Source of the DNA: Effrenium voratum
Taxonomy: Eukaryota; Sar; Dinophyceae; Suessiales; Symbiodiniaceae
Assembly: GCA_963377175.1 (NCBI GenBank)
Contig: CAUJNA010000857.1
Span: 313,501-377,500, forward strand
DNA: 64,000 bases
Direction: 5' to 3'
Positions 11,948-24,463 of this stretch are shown piece after piece. The translations under genes and the position numbers were made by a program. Position 1 is the stretch's first letter; the number at the start of each line of letters is the position of its first letter. The notes under the pieces are model-generated. The model was not told the DNA's origin. It did not search any database and saw nothing but the letters and a program-made list of their open reading frames with translations.

Positions 11948-11980
11948 CTCAGCTGATGCCAAAAACGCCGTTGTTCAGTT

Positions 11981-12104
11981 CCTAGGTCCTCCAGATTTGA
12001 GACGTTACAATAAGTTGGTACCCGATGTCTTTTTTTGTCTATTTTAGTAGGGGAGCCCTCCCAACCAAAAAAGGGGTGAGAAAGGGCACCACTGGGGGAC
12101 CTAG
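11981..12104. repeat. family A element
   Basis: Complete copy (CTAGGTCCTCC to GGGGGACCTAG) just upstream of kinase exon 1 on the minus strand. Its acceptor-like end CCTAG|G leads into a frame with a stop before the kinase frame, so the exon 1 acceptor used is probably the one at 11948. Confidence 0.9.
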
Positions 12105-12106
12105 CT

Positions 12107-12178
12107 TCAGCGGCCAATGGAATGTCTCGCAAGCGGCCGCTGATATGCGATCACTACTCTGACAGGCTTGCAGCGCGT
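12107..12178 (-). CDS. possible upstream exon, unknown protein
   Basis: The minus-strand frame reads LQACQSSDRI and ETFHWPLKL and ends CTAG|GTCCCC at the family A element. It is not in phase with kinase exon 1 through that element, so its link to the kinase is unproven. Confidence 0.3.
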   Translation of the reverse strand, partial: TRCKPVRVVIAYQRPLARHSIGR

Positions 12179-12469
12179 TTTAGCGAGCAAAGCGGCTTCT
12201 TGTAGACAATGATACTACGTGGTGTAGTCCCCATGGACTGCTCCTACATGTCATAAGGCTAGCCCAACACAGGCTTTTTCTCTTTAGCAACAGTTGATTC
12301 CGTGCCCTAACTGTTGCCGCCCTTTTGACTACCAGTTTCCCTTTCGAGGAAATGAACCAGCCCTGGGTTTAAGTCAACCTTGGCGTAGCCCTGATTCGGA
12401 ACGACCACCTTGTCCTGACTCCGGGGAACAAACAACAAACACGCTGGCGGAATGAAGAGCCACGGGTCA

Positions 12470-12604
12470 TACTGTGGATGGACGAAATTCGTTCGCACCA
12501 CTTGGAAACCATGGTTGAAACCATGTTTTTTGGTATTTACAAGGGAATCATCATTCCAGGGATTCTTAGGTGGTGCGAAACGGATTTCGTCCATCCACAG
12601 TATT
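12470..12604. repeat. family D element (MITE-like)
   Basis: Terminal inverted repeats ATACTGTGGATGGACGAAAT and ATTTCGTCCATCCACAGTAT, about 135 bp in all, with no coding capacity. Internal AAACCATGGTTGAAACCATG is itself repeated. Other copies: 53979, 55841, 61530. Confidence 0.92.
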
Positions 12605-13225
12605 GCGGAAATTTCCAGAAACTGGCATGTGAAAGTTCAAAGGCATTTGCAGGTACATGGGAGATCTCGCTCTGTCCGCCGCAAAAATGTGAGCAAAGAC
12701 TACTGTGGTCTCAAACACCAGAAACACATACGGTCATTGTACAATTTCCAGCTCATCCTTGTAGCTCTGCAAATTCTGTCTCATCTCTGTTCTGGCCAAT
12801 CCAATATAAATGTGCATGTCTGAACCAAGCCTGCCGCAATTGTGCGACGCCGACAACTGAAAGCTTTTCCCAATGACTTGCTGGTGCTCAGCAGGGAACT
12901 TGAGAAGGAGAGACACGAAAGGTAGGATCCGCAAAGTTCTAGGGGCCACTTCCCCATTCTTTCCAGGGATCCTTCTTTTCAGAAAACCATCAGAACCCCA
13001 GGGGAAACAGTTGATGTTTGAAAAGAATGACGATTGAAAAGAATGGTTGATTATCAACCCCTAGAAAAATGGTTCCCCTAATGCGTCGTGAACTGGTTCA
13101 CCGAATGCGTCCTCTAAAAAGAAAGGATCCGGGGCTTTTCATCGAATACCGTTCAGCCGCGCATGGAGCCCAGCAGCTTGACTATGTTAAGAGGCAATGT
13201 CCGTTGCGTGAAAAGGGGAAGCACT
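12605..13225. other. intergenic or intronic sequence, nothing recognised
   Basis: No exon, RNA or repeat family could be supported here. Confidence 0.4.
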
Positions 13226-13227
13226 TG

Positions 13228-13335
13228 TTGACCACCTACTTACCCCTTAAAACTCCAAGCCCTGGGAAGTTAATCTTTTACAGACATATAGCCCATGTTA
13301 CCCAAAAAGTTGAAAAGTTGTGTTTTTAAGAGGTA
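13228..13335. repeat. family G element
   Basis: Starts TTACCCCTTAAAACTCCAAG and ends TTTTTAAGAGGTAAG, an imperfect inverted pair; near-identical to 57160-57262. Confidence 0.85.
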
Positions 13336-13338
13336 AGC

Positions 13339-13403
13339 CTAGGTCCTCCAGGAGAGAGGTTAGAATAAGGCAATAAGGTAAAAGGGCACTTGGGGACCTA
13401 GCC
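13339..13403. repeat. family A element, internally deleted
   Basis: Only 65 bp, with both ends kept (CTAGGTCCTCC, GGGGACCTAG) and the middle lost. It abuts the family G copy. Confidence 0.85.
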
Positions 13404-14094
13404 ATGTACAGTGGGGCACTTTTTTCAGCGAAGGGACAAGGCGCACCGTGACTCGACGAGTCAAGCGGTGCGAAAAGCGGACCGAAGTGTGAGGCAAAGC
13501 GAGCGAAAAGAGCGGAAAAAGGAGCGAAGCTGCCAATCAGGCTCCGGGGGGAGCCGGGGCCGACCCCAGACCCCCTCAACCTAGCCTTGCTAACGCATGG
13601 ACAAACTCAAGCTAGCCTCCTTGAGGCTACCTTTCGTGATAAGGGAATGACCCTTATAAAACATCCAACTGGTGATTTCCCTTCAGGGAATCCCAAAACG
13701 GTTCATTCTCTTCCCTACCTATCGCACCAGCAAAAATGAGACCTGAGGGCCCGAGTCGCAATGTTCGTGGAGAACTCCATGTCAATCAAGCGCTGGCGAA
13801 AGTCTTTGCGGGTGTTGGCCCTGCTCCTTAGCGCAGGCGGTCAGAGTCCGCCTCTCAGTAGAAGCGGCTTTATAAGCACAACTTGCTGGTGCGATAGGCA
13901 GGAAATGAGAAATCCCTATAAACCATGTCCTACGGTTTCCTTTCAGGAAATCCCTCCGACACAAACACAGATACAAACACAGACGTGCACACAGAATTAC
14001 ACAGAGAGACACCAACAGACACACACACACACAAAGACGAACAGAAACGCACAAACACAAAGATGCACAGAAACGCACAAAACCACAGCGACAC

Positions 14095-14830
14095 ACGTAT
14101 ACACACACAGACACAGACACAGACACAGACACAAACACTGACACTGACACTGACACTGACACACACAGACACAGACACAGACACACCCCCACCCCCACCC
14201 CCACCCACACCCACACCCACACCCTCCCCCGCCCCCGCCCCCGCCCCCTCCCCCGCCCACGCCCCCACCCACACCCACACCCACACCGACCCCCGCCCCC
14301 GCCACCGCCCCCGCCCACGCCCACGCCCACGCCCACGCCCACGCCCCCGCCCCCGCCCCCGCCCCCGTCCCCGCCCCCACACGCACGCTCGCACGCACGC
14401 ACGCGCGCGCGCGCGCGCACGCGCACACGCACGCACACGCACACGCACACGCACGCACCGCACGCACACGCACACGCACACGCACACGCACACGCACACG
14501 CACACGCACACGCACACGCACACGCACACGCACACGCACACGCACACGCACACGCACACGCACACGCACACACGCACACGCACACGCACACGCACACGCA
14601 CACGCACACGCACACGCACACGCACACGCACACGCACACGCACACGCACACGCACACGCACACGCACACGCACACGCACACGCACACGCACACGCACACC
14701 ACACACGCACACGCGACGCACGCACGCAGACGCAGACGCACGCGCACGCGCACGCGCACGCGCACGCGCACGCGCACGCGCACGCGCACGCGCACGCACA
14801 CGCACACGCACACGCACACGCACACGCACA

Positions 14831-14922
<92 letters not shown>
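14095..14922. repeat. CA/CG-rich microsatellite block
   Basis: About 830 bp of (CACACG)n, (CCCACG)n, (CGCACG)n and (CA)n. It keeps several frames open for over 300 codons (Thr-Arg, Cys-Val, His-Thr), which are artefacts. Confidence 0.97.
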
Positions 14923-14926
<4 letters not shown>

Positions 14927-15283
14927 AAACTCCAGATGGAGGGTGCTAATCCTTTCGAGTACAACTGATGAGTCTCGAGTACAACTGATGAGTCTCGAGT
15001 ACAGCTGATGAGTCTCTCATCGTTCGAGTACAGCTGGTGAGTCTCGAGTACAGCTGGGGTTCAGCTGGTTTTGGAGAAAAGGGCAAAAAGGGGACCTTTG
15101 TTTGGGGTGGGCCCGCCAGCTGCCATGACAATGGCCCAGGCGCAGCCCGGCAGGTACGTTTGGACCCGGACACCGGGGGGCGTCTTCGTTGGCTGGAGAC
15201 CCCCCGGGCCGGCTCCAGCCCCCTGCTGTCGTGAAAAAAGGATTGTATGGTGGCAGGGTATTCTGCCACTCCGCACACACACG
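14923..15283. repeat. 360-bp duplicated unit, copy 1 (5'-truncated)
   Basis: Almost identical to 16658-17018, with single-base differences such as GGGTATTC versus GGGTAATTC. Copy 1 begins abruptly after (CA)n, within the codons of the ORF intact in copy 2. It holds three tandem 20-bp units (14955-15014) containing CTGATGAGTC and two variants at 15024 and 15044. Confidence 0.92.
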
Positions 15284-15629
15284 CCCCTCAAAGAGGGGCG
15301 AGAAACACTTTCTCGGGGGGGGAGAAGAATCGCCCGAAAGACGGACGAAGACCCCAACAGAAAACAAACGGAGCAAGCACCCAAAAGAATCCCCACGTTG
15401 GGTCTCCGCGGGCAAAACCCCAACCAAGAAACACGAAAAACAGGGGAACCCGAGTTTTAGGGTCACCGCCGAGGGCAAAAACCCCAAACAGCCCAGAAAC
15501 CCTCCTAAACCTGGAAGACGACCACCACCGCAAAGTTGAAGACCGAGAAGAGGACCAGGCCATCCCTAAACGGGCGAAGAGGAAGAACAGGAAGTAGTTG
15601 GAAAAAGGCGGGGGGGGAGAAAACGAAAG

Positions 15630-15684
15630 AAAGGAAGAGAGAAAGAGAGAAAGAAAGAAAGAAGGAACGAAAGAAAGAAGGAAC

Positions 15685-15744
<60 letters not shown>

Positions 15745-15994
15745 GAGAGAGAGAGAGAGAGAGAGAGCGTATTTAGGGCGTCGCAACCGCCCGGGGGGAA
15801 AAAGAAACAGGGTGCGTATTTAGGGCGCCGCATCCCGCCCGGGAAGAAGGAAAAACGAAGAGACAGGAGGAGGAGAGAAGGAGAAGGGAACAGGAGAAAA
15901 GGGAAGGAAACGAGAGAAGGGGAGAAGGAGGGAAAGAGGGAAAGAAAGAAAGAAAGAAAGAAAGAAAGGAAGAAAGAAGAAAGAAAGAAAGAAA

Positions 15995-16042
<48 letters not shown>

Positions 16043-16049
16043 GAAGAAA

Positions 16050-16105
<56 letters not shown>
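15630..16105. repeat. purine microsatellites with GCGTATTTAGGGCG modules
   Basis: (GAAA)n and (GA)n tracts are separated by repeated modules GCGTATTTAGGGCG followed by CGCATCCCGCCC, at about 15767, 15811 and 16108. Frames through it are low complexity. Confidence 0.9.
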
Positions 16106-16107
<2 letters not shown>

Positions 16108-16657
16108 TGCGTATTTAAGGCGACGCATCCCGCCCAGAGAAACACGAGGACAAAGCCAATGCTCGAGGAAGAGGGCGTCGAATCCCGCAGAGGGGCCATG
16201 AGGAAGAGCCCGATGAAGCAACGGTAGGGAACGAAGACGGCAAGCCAAACAGCGCGAGGGGACCGAGGACCACGAACAAATAGGCAAACAAGAAGAGGAC
16301 GACGACGAAAAAGGCAAACAACGCGGCAGAGAAGAAGCCATCCCTAAACGGGCCAAGAAGAAGAACAGCAACACGCGGAAGACGGAAGGCCGGAAGAAGG
16401 AACGGGAGGAAGGAGAAGCCATCCCTAAACGGGCGAAGAGCAAGACGACGGACACGCGGACGACGAAGGCGAGGAGGGAGGGTGAAACGTAGCTATGAAG
16501 AGGTGGCTGTCTTCCCTTTAGTGAAACCTCGTTCCTGGTTAAAATGTGAAATTCCGCTGATCTATGATAAGCACGTTGAGGTTAAATTTTCCGACAGAGC
16601 CGGCCCGGGGTCACACAATGGGTACACCCGAGGATTCCCCACGAATGGGGTGTACAC

Positions 16658-17352
<695 letters not shown>

Positions 17353-17479
17353 GGCACGCGCGCAAGCACGCACGAGCTCAGGCAAGCCAAGCGCGGCAAC
17401 GATCTGAGCTTTGCCTGCAGGTACAATCTCTCTAACACCCTCACCGAGAGCTTAAACCATCATTCCGAAGCTGCAAATG

Positions 17480-17589
17480 CTAGGCCCTCCAGTAGATTGG
17501 TTAGAATAAGGGCACCCTTTTGTCTGTAGTCTATTTTAGTAGGGGAACCCTCCCTTAAAAAAAGGTAAAAGGGCGCTACTGGGACCTAG
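17480..17589. repeat. family A element
   Basis: Complete copy, CTAGGCCCTCC to GGGACCTAG, with the core TATTTTAGTAGGGGAACCC. Confidence 0.9.
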
Positions 17590-17639
17590 ACTGGCATCCG
17601 ACCCGTTGGACGGAACCTTCACAGCGCTCGTCTCAGCCA

Positions 17640-18800
17640 GGATTCATCTCCATCTCACCAATGGAGAGTGTTGACTCCATCGCCGGTCCGGGCGCTGCCT
17701 GGCACCGCAGAACTTAATATATTGTTGAAGGATAGGCGACGGCATGGAGTAACGCGATGCTACTCGGACAATATGAGACCTGGCCGGGCCACTAAAGTTG
17801 GGGCGGTCAAATCCCCCCGGGTGCCGCCGGTACTGCTCACGCCGTGCCGTGGATACCACAACAAGCCCCAGGTCACGGGTGACCAAACGGCTTTTTCTTT
17901 CGCACTTCGTGTGTGTGTGTGTGTGTCAAAGGGGACTTTCTTTGGGACGCTTGCAAAGGGGGACCAACGGAAACCTAGCTTTGTGGACATGTCCCAATTG
18001 CTGACACATTCCCGGACTGGGATTCATCACGCTAACAATGGTTTGATCTCGTTTTGGACTCGTTCAGGCTCAGCAATACACTCGAAGCAAATTTTGGGGT
18101 TGCCATCTCGTTTTTGCAGAGGATCAGCGCGAAAATGAATTCTTGGAGGACAAAAGCGTGCCGCTATCCCATGCCAAGTAGGCGACTCTTTTTCTCTGTT
18201 TCAGAGCTCGCAGGCAAGACTAAGAGCACATCAAGGGGTTGCTGCGTTCTTAGCGTGATCGAGTCTATTGCCTCACAGCAATCTGGCTAGGTGGGTCGCT
18301 GTCAGGGACCGATGGGAAGCTCCAAAACCTTAGGGCCTGCCCCCTCACAGCTCGGGCCCGGCCACTGGCAAGAAACTCAAAGTCTGATCTGTCACAGCCG
18401 TCACTCTCACTGTCAAGGACAGCTTCGTCACTGTAAATCAATCTCGTTTCATCTCTTGTTTTGCATGGTGTTCTACAACTATCTCGCTATGATCTCGTTC
18501 ATTTGGGGGGGGACCTCCACCTTTGACGGTATTCCGACCGTGTCAAAACATTGCCAATTGTCGGTTATTTGGTCGGTCGCTCATATGATGCAAGCGGGAT
18601 TTGGGCTCTGTGGAAAACCATGCTGGCGGCTGCTGCTTGAGAGATGAACACAACTGCACATGAAAGGAATTTGCAGGGCTCTAACACTGGGGTATTGCTC
18701 TTTGTCTTGCTCTGAATCACAACAGAACCCTATGAGCCCTGTCAATCCAGAGTTGCCGCAAGCCACCGAACCGAACAGGATTTGCTGCATTGTGACGCTG
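17640..18800. other. unassigned region with a GC-rich patch
   Basis: 17640-17890 is GC-rich and open in several frames on both strands; one minus frame reads RREQYRRHPGGFDRPNFSG. No frame has convincing splice signals, and no known RNA fold was recognised. From 17900 to 18800 nothing can be supported. Confidence 0.3.
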
Positions 18801-19135
18801 CGCGCCAGCGTCTAACCCTTGCAGGCCGCATTGCATAGGGTCTGGCTGGCCAATACTTGCACACCCACACACACACACAGGCAGACACCCATTTTGAGGG
18901 TTGCCCAACTTGAAGACAAACCCACATGCGGTCTATTTACATCCATCTCCCCTGGAACATAATGCCAAAAACGACAGCAATGGTCAAGGCCGACCAGGCT
19001 TGGGTTGGATTCAACTCCAAGAAACCTGGGGATTTTAGCAAATAGGCATGTCGATGAGGAATATATAAATAAAAATAAAAATAAAAATCGGGCAATTCCC
19101 CACTGCCACTCTTCCAGTCCCCTTCCTTCTCGAGC

Positions 19136-19281
19136 CACAAAGGCCCGAAGCGCCTCATAGCCACCCATCGGCACCAGGTCCATGCCAGGCTTTCCAAAGG
19201 CCATGCACAGCTTCGAAGGGGAGGAGAGGCTCGGAAAGCTCCGATTCGCCCCGGGCTCCCAATCGATGTGCCCCTCTTTTC
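19136..19281 (-). CDS. CBM20 exon c and linker
   Basis: 146 bp encoding KEGHIDWEPGANRSFPS and KLCMAFGKPGMDLVPMGGY. Acceptor TCAG|GA. The donor is probably GTG|GCTCGA (GC), related to GCTCGG used twice elsewhere. Confidence 0.85.
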
Positions 19282-22200
19282 CTGATCCGAGGACGCTCCA
19301 AAAACGAAAAAACGCCAAACGACGGGAAGGAACGCTGAATACTGTGCCGCCAAACAGAATCCTGGTGGTGAAAAAAGGACACATGCCATCGTATGTCATC
19401 CAAAACCCGCGTTTTAAGGGGCACTTCAAGCGTTTTACGTCTCTGGAGTCCGGATTCAAGATTCAAAGCCAAAGATATGCGAATCTTCCATCTTGGATCC
19501 CACGTCTTTTTGTCAATAGCTGACAAGTGCTTTGTGCACGTGCATGTGGACGGTGTGGGGACAAGGTCTCATGTATATAAATGAATCAAACGCGTATTGC
19601 AAACCAGCAAGGTTCGTCTGACTCTGGAAAAGAACAAGTACACTGTGCATGCCAAACCCTTGACAGCTGCGAGACATTATTAAAACGGTACGTCTGCCCT
19701 AGTATCTGCACTGTTGGTATCAGGACCGCTTTGGCGGCGCTTGCTCTGTATTGCATAAAGCTTTGCGCTCGTCTAGGTGTGCAAAGATCAAATAAAATTC
19801 ACACAAGCCACAACTAAAAGTCATTCAAATCCTTGGTTGTGAGGCACGACCGCACATCTCAACTTCATGAACAACTTGATTTTAGGGGCTGGGTCTAAGC
19901 CTGTATACTGTACAAATATGATTATCCCAGAATCAATTCATTCGCTGGTCAAGAAAATGACGCACCCCTACAGCAACCGTATCTTGATTTACTGCACTCT
20001 CAAACAAGCAGCGGACAAACAAGCTACACGGTTTGCGGCCATGACCAAGGTCTGAAGGCCTCAGCGTTTGAAGGTCGATTCGCTTTACAGTAATTGGTGA
20101 TCGAGTTCAGGGAAGCCGTTGGGATCGAACAATGAGCAAAACCATTCACGGTAGCCGTGTGTCAAGCCCGCAAGGATCATCAGTGATCATGATAGCTTCC
20201 TGATGGCTGGCATATTCGCTTTCAGGACTAGAAGAGCCAGCATTCTCGATTTGGGCATAGGATCAGGCATCATCAGGTTGGGCCGCACGTTGCGCGGAAA
20301 ATCAACGCATGATCATCTTGGGCCACATCTTCACCCCTCATATCCTCTGGGGGGAGCACCCCAATTTCTTTAAAGGTCGGCTCGAACAGCCAACTGAGCG
20401 CAAGCCAGGGCTCTGCGAATGATCAACTTGCACTCTGTGCCCTCTGGAGTTGTATCCAGCTGACCTTTCCACCTAGACGCGGTGGCGCAAAAAAGGTTTG
20501 AACTTTCAATGGTAGGGAACGACTGGAACATTCAATTCTCACCCGGAAAAGTGAGTAAAGTTGCATGGGATCAAAGTCACTCACTCCCGGTTCCTTCATT
20601 ACCCGAAATCCGGCCTTTTGCAATGTCCGACCAATAAACACCAGCCTTGCAAAGGTTTAAGTACACTTGCACGGTCTTCGGATTGCTTCAGCCAGCTTGC
20701 TGTTGCCATTTGAATATGTAACACTGGCAAATGTCTCAGGTATCTACCCTCAGGACCTCAGACAATGTCCATTGAGACAATGTCTTTGTCTCAAAGTTGG
20801 GGAGGCATCAACCTGGTTGATTTCCTTGCGGTTTCCCTCCAGACCAACCCAAAAGGTTAGTTTTAAAGAAGACACCAACACGCTCGGCAAAGCTGTTTGA
20901 ACGCCGGCTTGTCCCTGATACTTGCCGTATAGCCAAACAAACTAGAATCAGAGGCTACCAAGCAAATCTCGGTGAACGTGAGTGGTGTAGACAGCATTGA
21001 ACACACCGCTAGATTGCATTGTTCGCATAGGCGCAAGAGTTTGAAACTAGTTAATCCGGTTGGTTTTATGCGACTCTCACTTGGATTTGCGAATGGTACC
21101 GTGCCTCCAAATGTCCCCTCCGGAACGCTGAGAAACAATCACATGCAAGCGCTTGGGCTTCCCTGGAGCCGAGGAAACGCGGGTGCCTGATGAATTGAAC
21201 TAGAATGTGACAATGGAACTTATGGCCGTGGGTCAAACATAGGTACCGAAAATGGAACCCTGGTAAATGGACACTTGGACTAAAACCTGCGGTTGTCTGG
21301 TGGTTTAAAATTTTGACCCACACCCATATGGAACATAAACCATGGCTTTTTGAATTTGTTACACGCTGCATGTGCGCTTCGAGGCAAAGGCACAATCAAA
21401 TCCTACCCTGGCGTGTGTGCGTGGTTTCTGTGGGTCTGTCTCAACTTAGGGAGCCCCTTTTGGATGGTGGTTTTAAAGGAAACCACACGCAAACCAACCA
21501 CTCTTGTGGGGTCCCCCTTGTTGACACACGGAAACTGCTGTCCGTGCTGCACGGCCAGGTCAAGACATTTATGGTTTAGCGGAACTTCTTGCCTTGGCTT
21601 GGCCTGGTGCTTTTGGTGTCCTTTTGGTAAAATAGACGGGGTTCCCTGGTAAATGCAAAGAAAACACAATCTAAACCAGTGCAACCCATCTTTTTCTAAC
21701 CAAACGAACCTAAAAAGGACACCTATGGGCCCTGGTGTTTTCAACCAGCGCAACCTGTGGTGACTCTGACGTAAAACCGCATGTGCCGTGCATGGCACGA
21801 GCGTGTGGCGCAGAACAAATCCAAAAAACAGCACGATTGATCTAGACGTGGGTGTGGGCATGATGGCGGGTGTGGGTGTGTACAGGTGTGTATGTGCATA
21901 ATCTATATATGCATGTATATATACACATATACATATGTACATGATATGTATATATGTATATATGTACTAATATGTACATATACACATACATAGTACAACG
22001 TAATTGCGGACAAAGTTCAGACTGGCTCCATCTCAATCAAGGGGATGTTTTGAGCAAACATCACGCCAAAACATCGGATATGTCCAAATCTGGTACGAAG
22101 TGCCTCATAGATCTGCTTCTCACGCACGTAATCTGGAACCCCTTGTCCCCTCTAAAATCAACAGACTGAAGGCTGTCTTGAACGTTTCTCACACATCTAC

Positions 22201-22579
22201 GATGCACTGCCTCCAACTGTGTCATCCGCTCTCGTTTGTCGGATCCATATGCCCAGTGGCCATGGGAAGAAAAAGGGCAGCCTTGCCTGGTTGGTGGTTT
22301 TTCTCAAATGAGCCAAATATTGGAATGTCTGCAAGGATGGCGGGCACCCGTCTTTTACCAACTTGGTATTTCCGCCAAGGCGGGTTTCTATATGCTCAGG
22401 TGTCCAAGAACGGAAAACGCCGATCCCTGGATCGGGCGGGGCCGAAGGCGCCGAAAACGGAAAACGCCGCCCCCATGAGCCCGGCCTGGGGAAGAGCTGC
22501 GGGCCCGTCTCCAGGCTCAGCGCTTTCGATGGGTCCCATCCCCCCAAGGGGCCTGAGCCCACCAGGTAGACTTGATCGC
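19136..22579 (-). CDS. CBM20 starch-binding-domain protein, three exons
   Basis: Three minus-strand exons join in phase into a CBM20 module, the starch/glucan-binding fold. Visible: GDQVYLVGSGPLGGWDPSKA at the front, the core tryptophan after FPR (RW-KGQ), the middle strand EGTECKLII, and the closing HIDWEPGANRSF motif. In CBM20 the WDP..A and WE.G.NR segments carry the glucan-binding aromatics. After the module the frame continues with LCMAFGKPGMDLVPMGGYEA, not recognised. Dinoflagellates store starch in the cytoplasm, so a role in starch binding, phosphorylation or breakdown is likely; the catalytic partner domain is not seen. Splice sites: AG|GC donor, TAG|G acceptor, C|GC (or A|GA) donor, CAG|G acceptor. 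5' and 3' exons are missing. Confidence 0.82.
20417..20472 (-). CDS. CBM20 exon b
   Basis: 56 bp encoding WKGQLDTTPEGTECKLII. Acceptor CTAG|G. The donor is ATTC|GCAGAG (GC), or three bases on ATTCGCA|GAG (GA); both keep phase. Confidence 0.82.
21218..21332 (+). repeat. family C element
   Basis: Ends GGGTCAAACATAGGTACC and TTTTGACCCACACCCATA; internal AACCCTGGTAAATGGAC. Inside the 2-kb intron between CBM20 exons a and b, in opposite orientation to the gene. Confidence 0.88.
21880..21995. repeat. TA/GTA-rich tract
   Basis: Imperfect ATATACATAT repeats in the same CBM20 intron. Confidence 0.9.
22486..22579 (-). CDS. CBM20 exon a
   Basis: 94 bp encoding DQVYLVGSGPLGGWDPSKA and SLETGPQLFP. Acceptor CGAG|GC, donor CCCAG|GCCGGG (GC). 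The split arginine codon AG|G joins exon b. Confidence 0.88.
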
Positions 22580-23398
22580 CTCGCGAGGAGCTTGAGTCTA
22601 ACATACTCAACTTGCCCCTTAAACATCCACGAGTGATCAGCGTCTGGCACTACACAAGAAGGGGAAACCAAATCCGGAAAACCAAGAGGTTTTCTGGGTC
22701 GGCCTTGAGCAAGTGAGCATGCCAACATGGGTGTGAAGTTTGATTGGGAGCCCTTTATATTAGCCACTGTTGAAATTCAATTCCACGGCCCTTCAAAAAC
22801 CAATCTGCATGTTGACAGATGCGGGGTTGACCCTGGAGCCGCCTTGTGCCTGTTGAAGGGCCACCCAAAAGCGCGAATTTGACCCTCCCAGATACCTCAT
22901 AGAATGTCACTTTGGAAAATTGCTGAAGCCACCAGTCTGGATTGTCTGACTGTCTCGCGCGCCTTCTCTGGTATGGCCGCACTCCACATCGAGGTTCACA
23001 CTCATGCGAGGCGTGCGCTAGGTGCGCTATCTGCGCTATCTGCGACTGCACTGTTTTCTTCGTCTATCTCGACGTGGGCAATTGCCACTTGAAGGATAAG
23101 AGCGAGTTTGCCTCAGACCCTCAAAGGACAAACCCCATTGGAGCAACTCTCGACTTTGCAGCTCCAAGAAATGTGCTAAGTTCAATGCCGCTGCTGTTGT
23201 CAAGGCGATTGCAACACCGCTGCTTGTTTTAAGCCAGACTTGACGGGGGCATGGGCATGTTCAATCAGAATCGATGCCAGCATTCACTGTCAAAGCCCAC
23301 TGCGCATCACTTGGCTTGCAACGCCGGTGGATGGCAAAATGCTCTCTGAGCATGGCTGAACTAGCTGCAAACAACAGGACACATGAATAGAGTGAATA

Positions 23399-23512
23399 CT
23401 AGGTCCTCCAGTAGAGAGATTAGAAAAAGGCTACCAACTTTTTTCTGTAGTTAATTTTAGTAGGGGAACCCTCCCCCAAAAAAGGGTAAAGGGGCACTAC
23501 TGGGGGACCTAG
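23399..23512. repeat. family A element with 4-bp flanking repeat
   Basis: Complete copy, flanked on the minus strand by TATT on both sides, a likely target-site duplication. No coding exon adjoins it. Confidence 0.9.
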
Positions 23513-23539
23513 AATAAAAGCGTTGTTGCAATTTCAATT

Positions 23540-23930
23540 CGGTTCAAACCTTTAGACTTTGGTCTCTCTGAGTTTGGGGTTTGCGCATCATCCTTGCAAC
23601 CGCCTCCAGTTGGGCTACTCTCAACACGAGCCATACACATCTGAGGAACAAACACTGGCGTAGACTGGTGAAGCAATGCTTCCAAAGTTGGCCATTGTCT
23701 CTCAGGCTGTGCACCGTCACGAAAACCATGGTGGCAATACTTGATTGGAATCGCGAGCAGAGGCTTCTGATTCAAGTGCCGAATGACCACGATCAAACAA
23801 ACTTAAACTAGTTTGTGGGAATAGTTGCTGTCCAAGGCAATATAAGCTCACTTCCGTACTCCGTTTAGCACCCAAATCTAGTTCATGCTCATGGCTTCTC
23901 CCAGATTCGGATGCAGGCCGATGCAGTTCG
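23540..23930 (-). CDS. probable exons of an unknown gene
   Basis: Open minus-strand stretches read HHGFRDGAQPERQWPTLEAL and FVPQMCMARVESSPT (about 23560-23740), and PELHRPASESGRSHEHELDL (about 23830-23930). They look coding but have no defined splice sites. They may continue the gene at 24160-24740. Confidence 0.4.
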
Positions 23931-24159
23931 GGCAACGGACAGGGATGCAAGTCAAAAAGGACCAAGCAACAATCCCTTGCATATCGCATCGTGGAATCCA
24001 ATCCATGAACACGCCAGCACGCACAAAGACCAGGTCTACACACCAAGACATAGACAGTCAGAGTGAGGAAAAAGACAAACACACAGCTATACAAACAGAC
24101 ATATGTGCAGGCAAACACGCAGGCAACCAAACAAACAAACAAGCTGTGTTCATCGTCGC

Positions 24160-24289
24160 ATAGCCTTGTCAATATGTGTTCAATGCAAGCATCGAGCACC
24201 AGGCTCTGTGAACCCTTTGGTACAATCAGTGATGCTGGAATATGTCCACAAGTAGAACACCCCCCATCATGGCCACGTTGTCTCATCAC
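24160..24289 (-). CDS. exon of unknown gene
   Basis: 130 bp encoding VMRQRGHDGGCSTCGHIPAS and LVLDACIEHILTRL. Acceptor CTAAG|GTG. The donor CTAT|GCGACG (GC) is the same hexamer as in kinase exon 4 and the exon at 63011. CSTCGH is a small cysteine/histidine motif; no family is recognised. Confidence 0.6.
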
Positions 24290-24463
24290 CTTAGATTTCC
24301 AACAACCCCATCTGCCTGCGGAGAAACACGTTGACCATGACAACTGACAGCAGTCTTCTGCTGGAAGGCAAAACGGGGAGGTAGAGAGGCAAGGGCCCAG
24401 TTTGCAGCGATGCCGCGGGATTCACGGTCTGCAGTCAGATGCATTTGGCCATGGGTCAAAACC
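24290..24463 (-). CDS. exon following a family B intron
   Basis: Acceptor TACAG|G lies inside the B element. The frame reads VLTHGQMHLTADRESRGI, then ANWALASLPPRFAFQQKT; the 3' end is uncertain. The first six residues come from the element. Phase fits the exon at 24553. Confidence 0.62.

Noticed and set aside
11948..11962. TTG start codon for the kinase just upstream of exon 1
   Set aside because: A splice acceptor CTGAG|GAG explains the boundary better; an in-frame stop lies a few codons upstream and no ATG is present.
13782..14968. Reading frames of 300-380 codons on both strands
   Set aside because: They are only translations of CA/CG microsatellites (Cys-Val, Thr-Arg, His-Thr) and have no protein complexity.
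14955..15060. Functional hammerhead ribozyme
   Set aside because: The CTGATGAG box is there, but the partner GAAA strand and closing stems are not visible.
17640..17890. Structural RNA gene in a GC-rich patch
   Set aside because: No match in the memory of rRNA, SRP RNA, RNase P or snRNA hallmarks; left unassigned.
20281..20440. Minus-strand frame with FEPTFKEIGVLPPEDMRGED
   Set aside because: It overlaps CBM20 exon b in another frame and lacks an AG|G acceptor; most likely intronic chance sequence.
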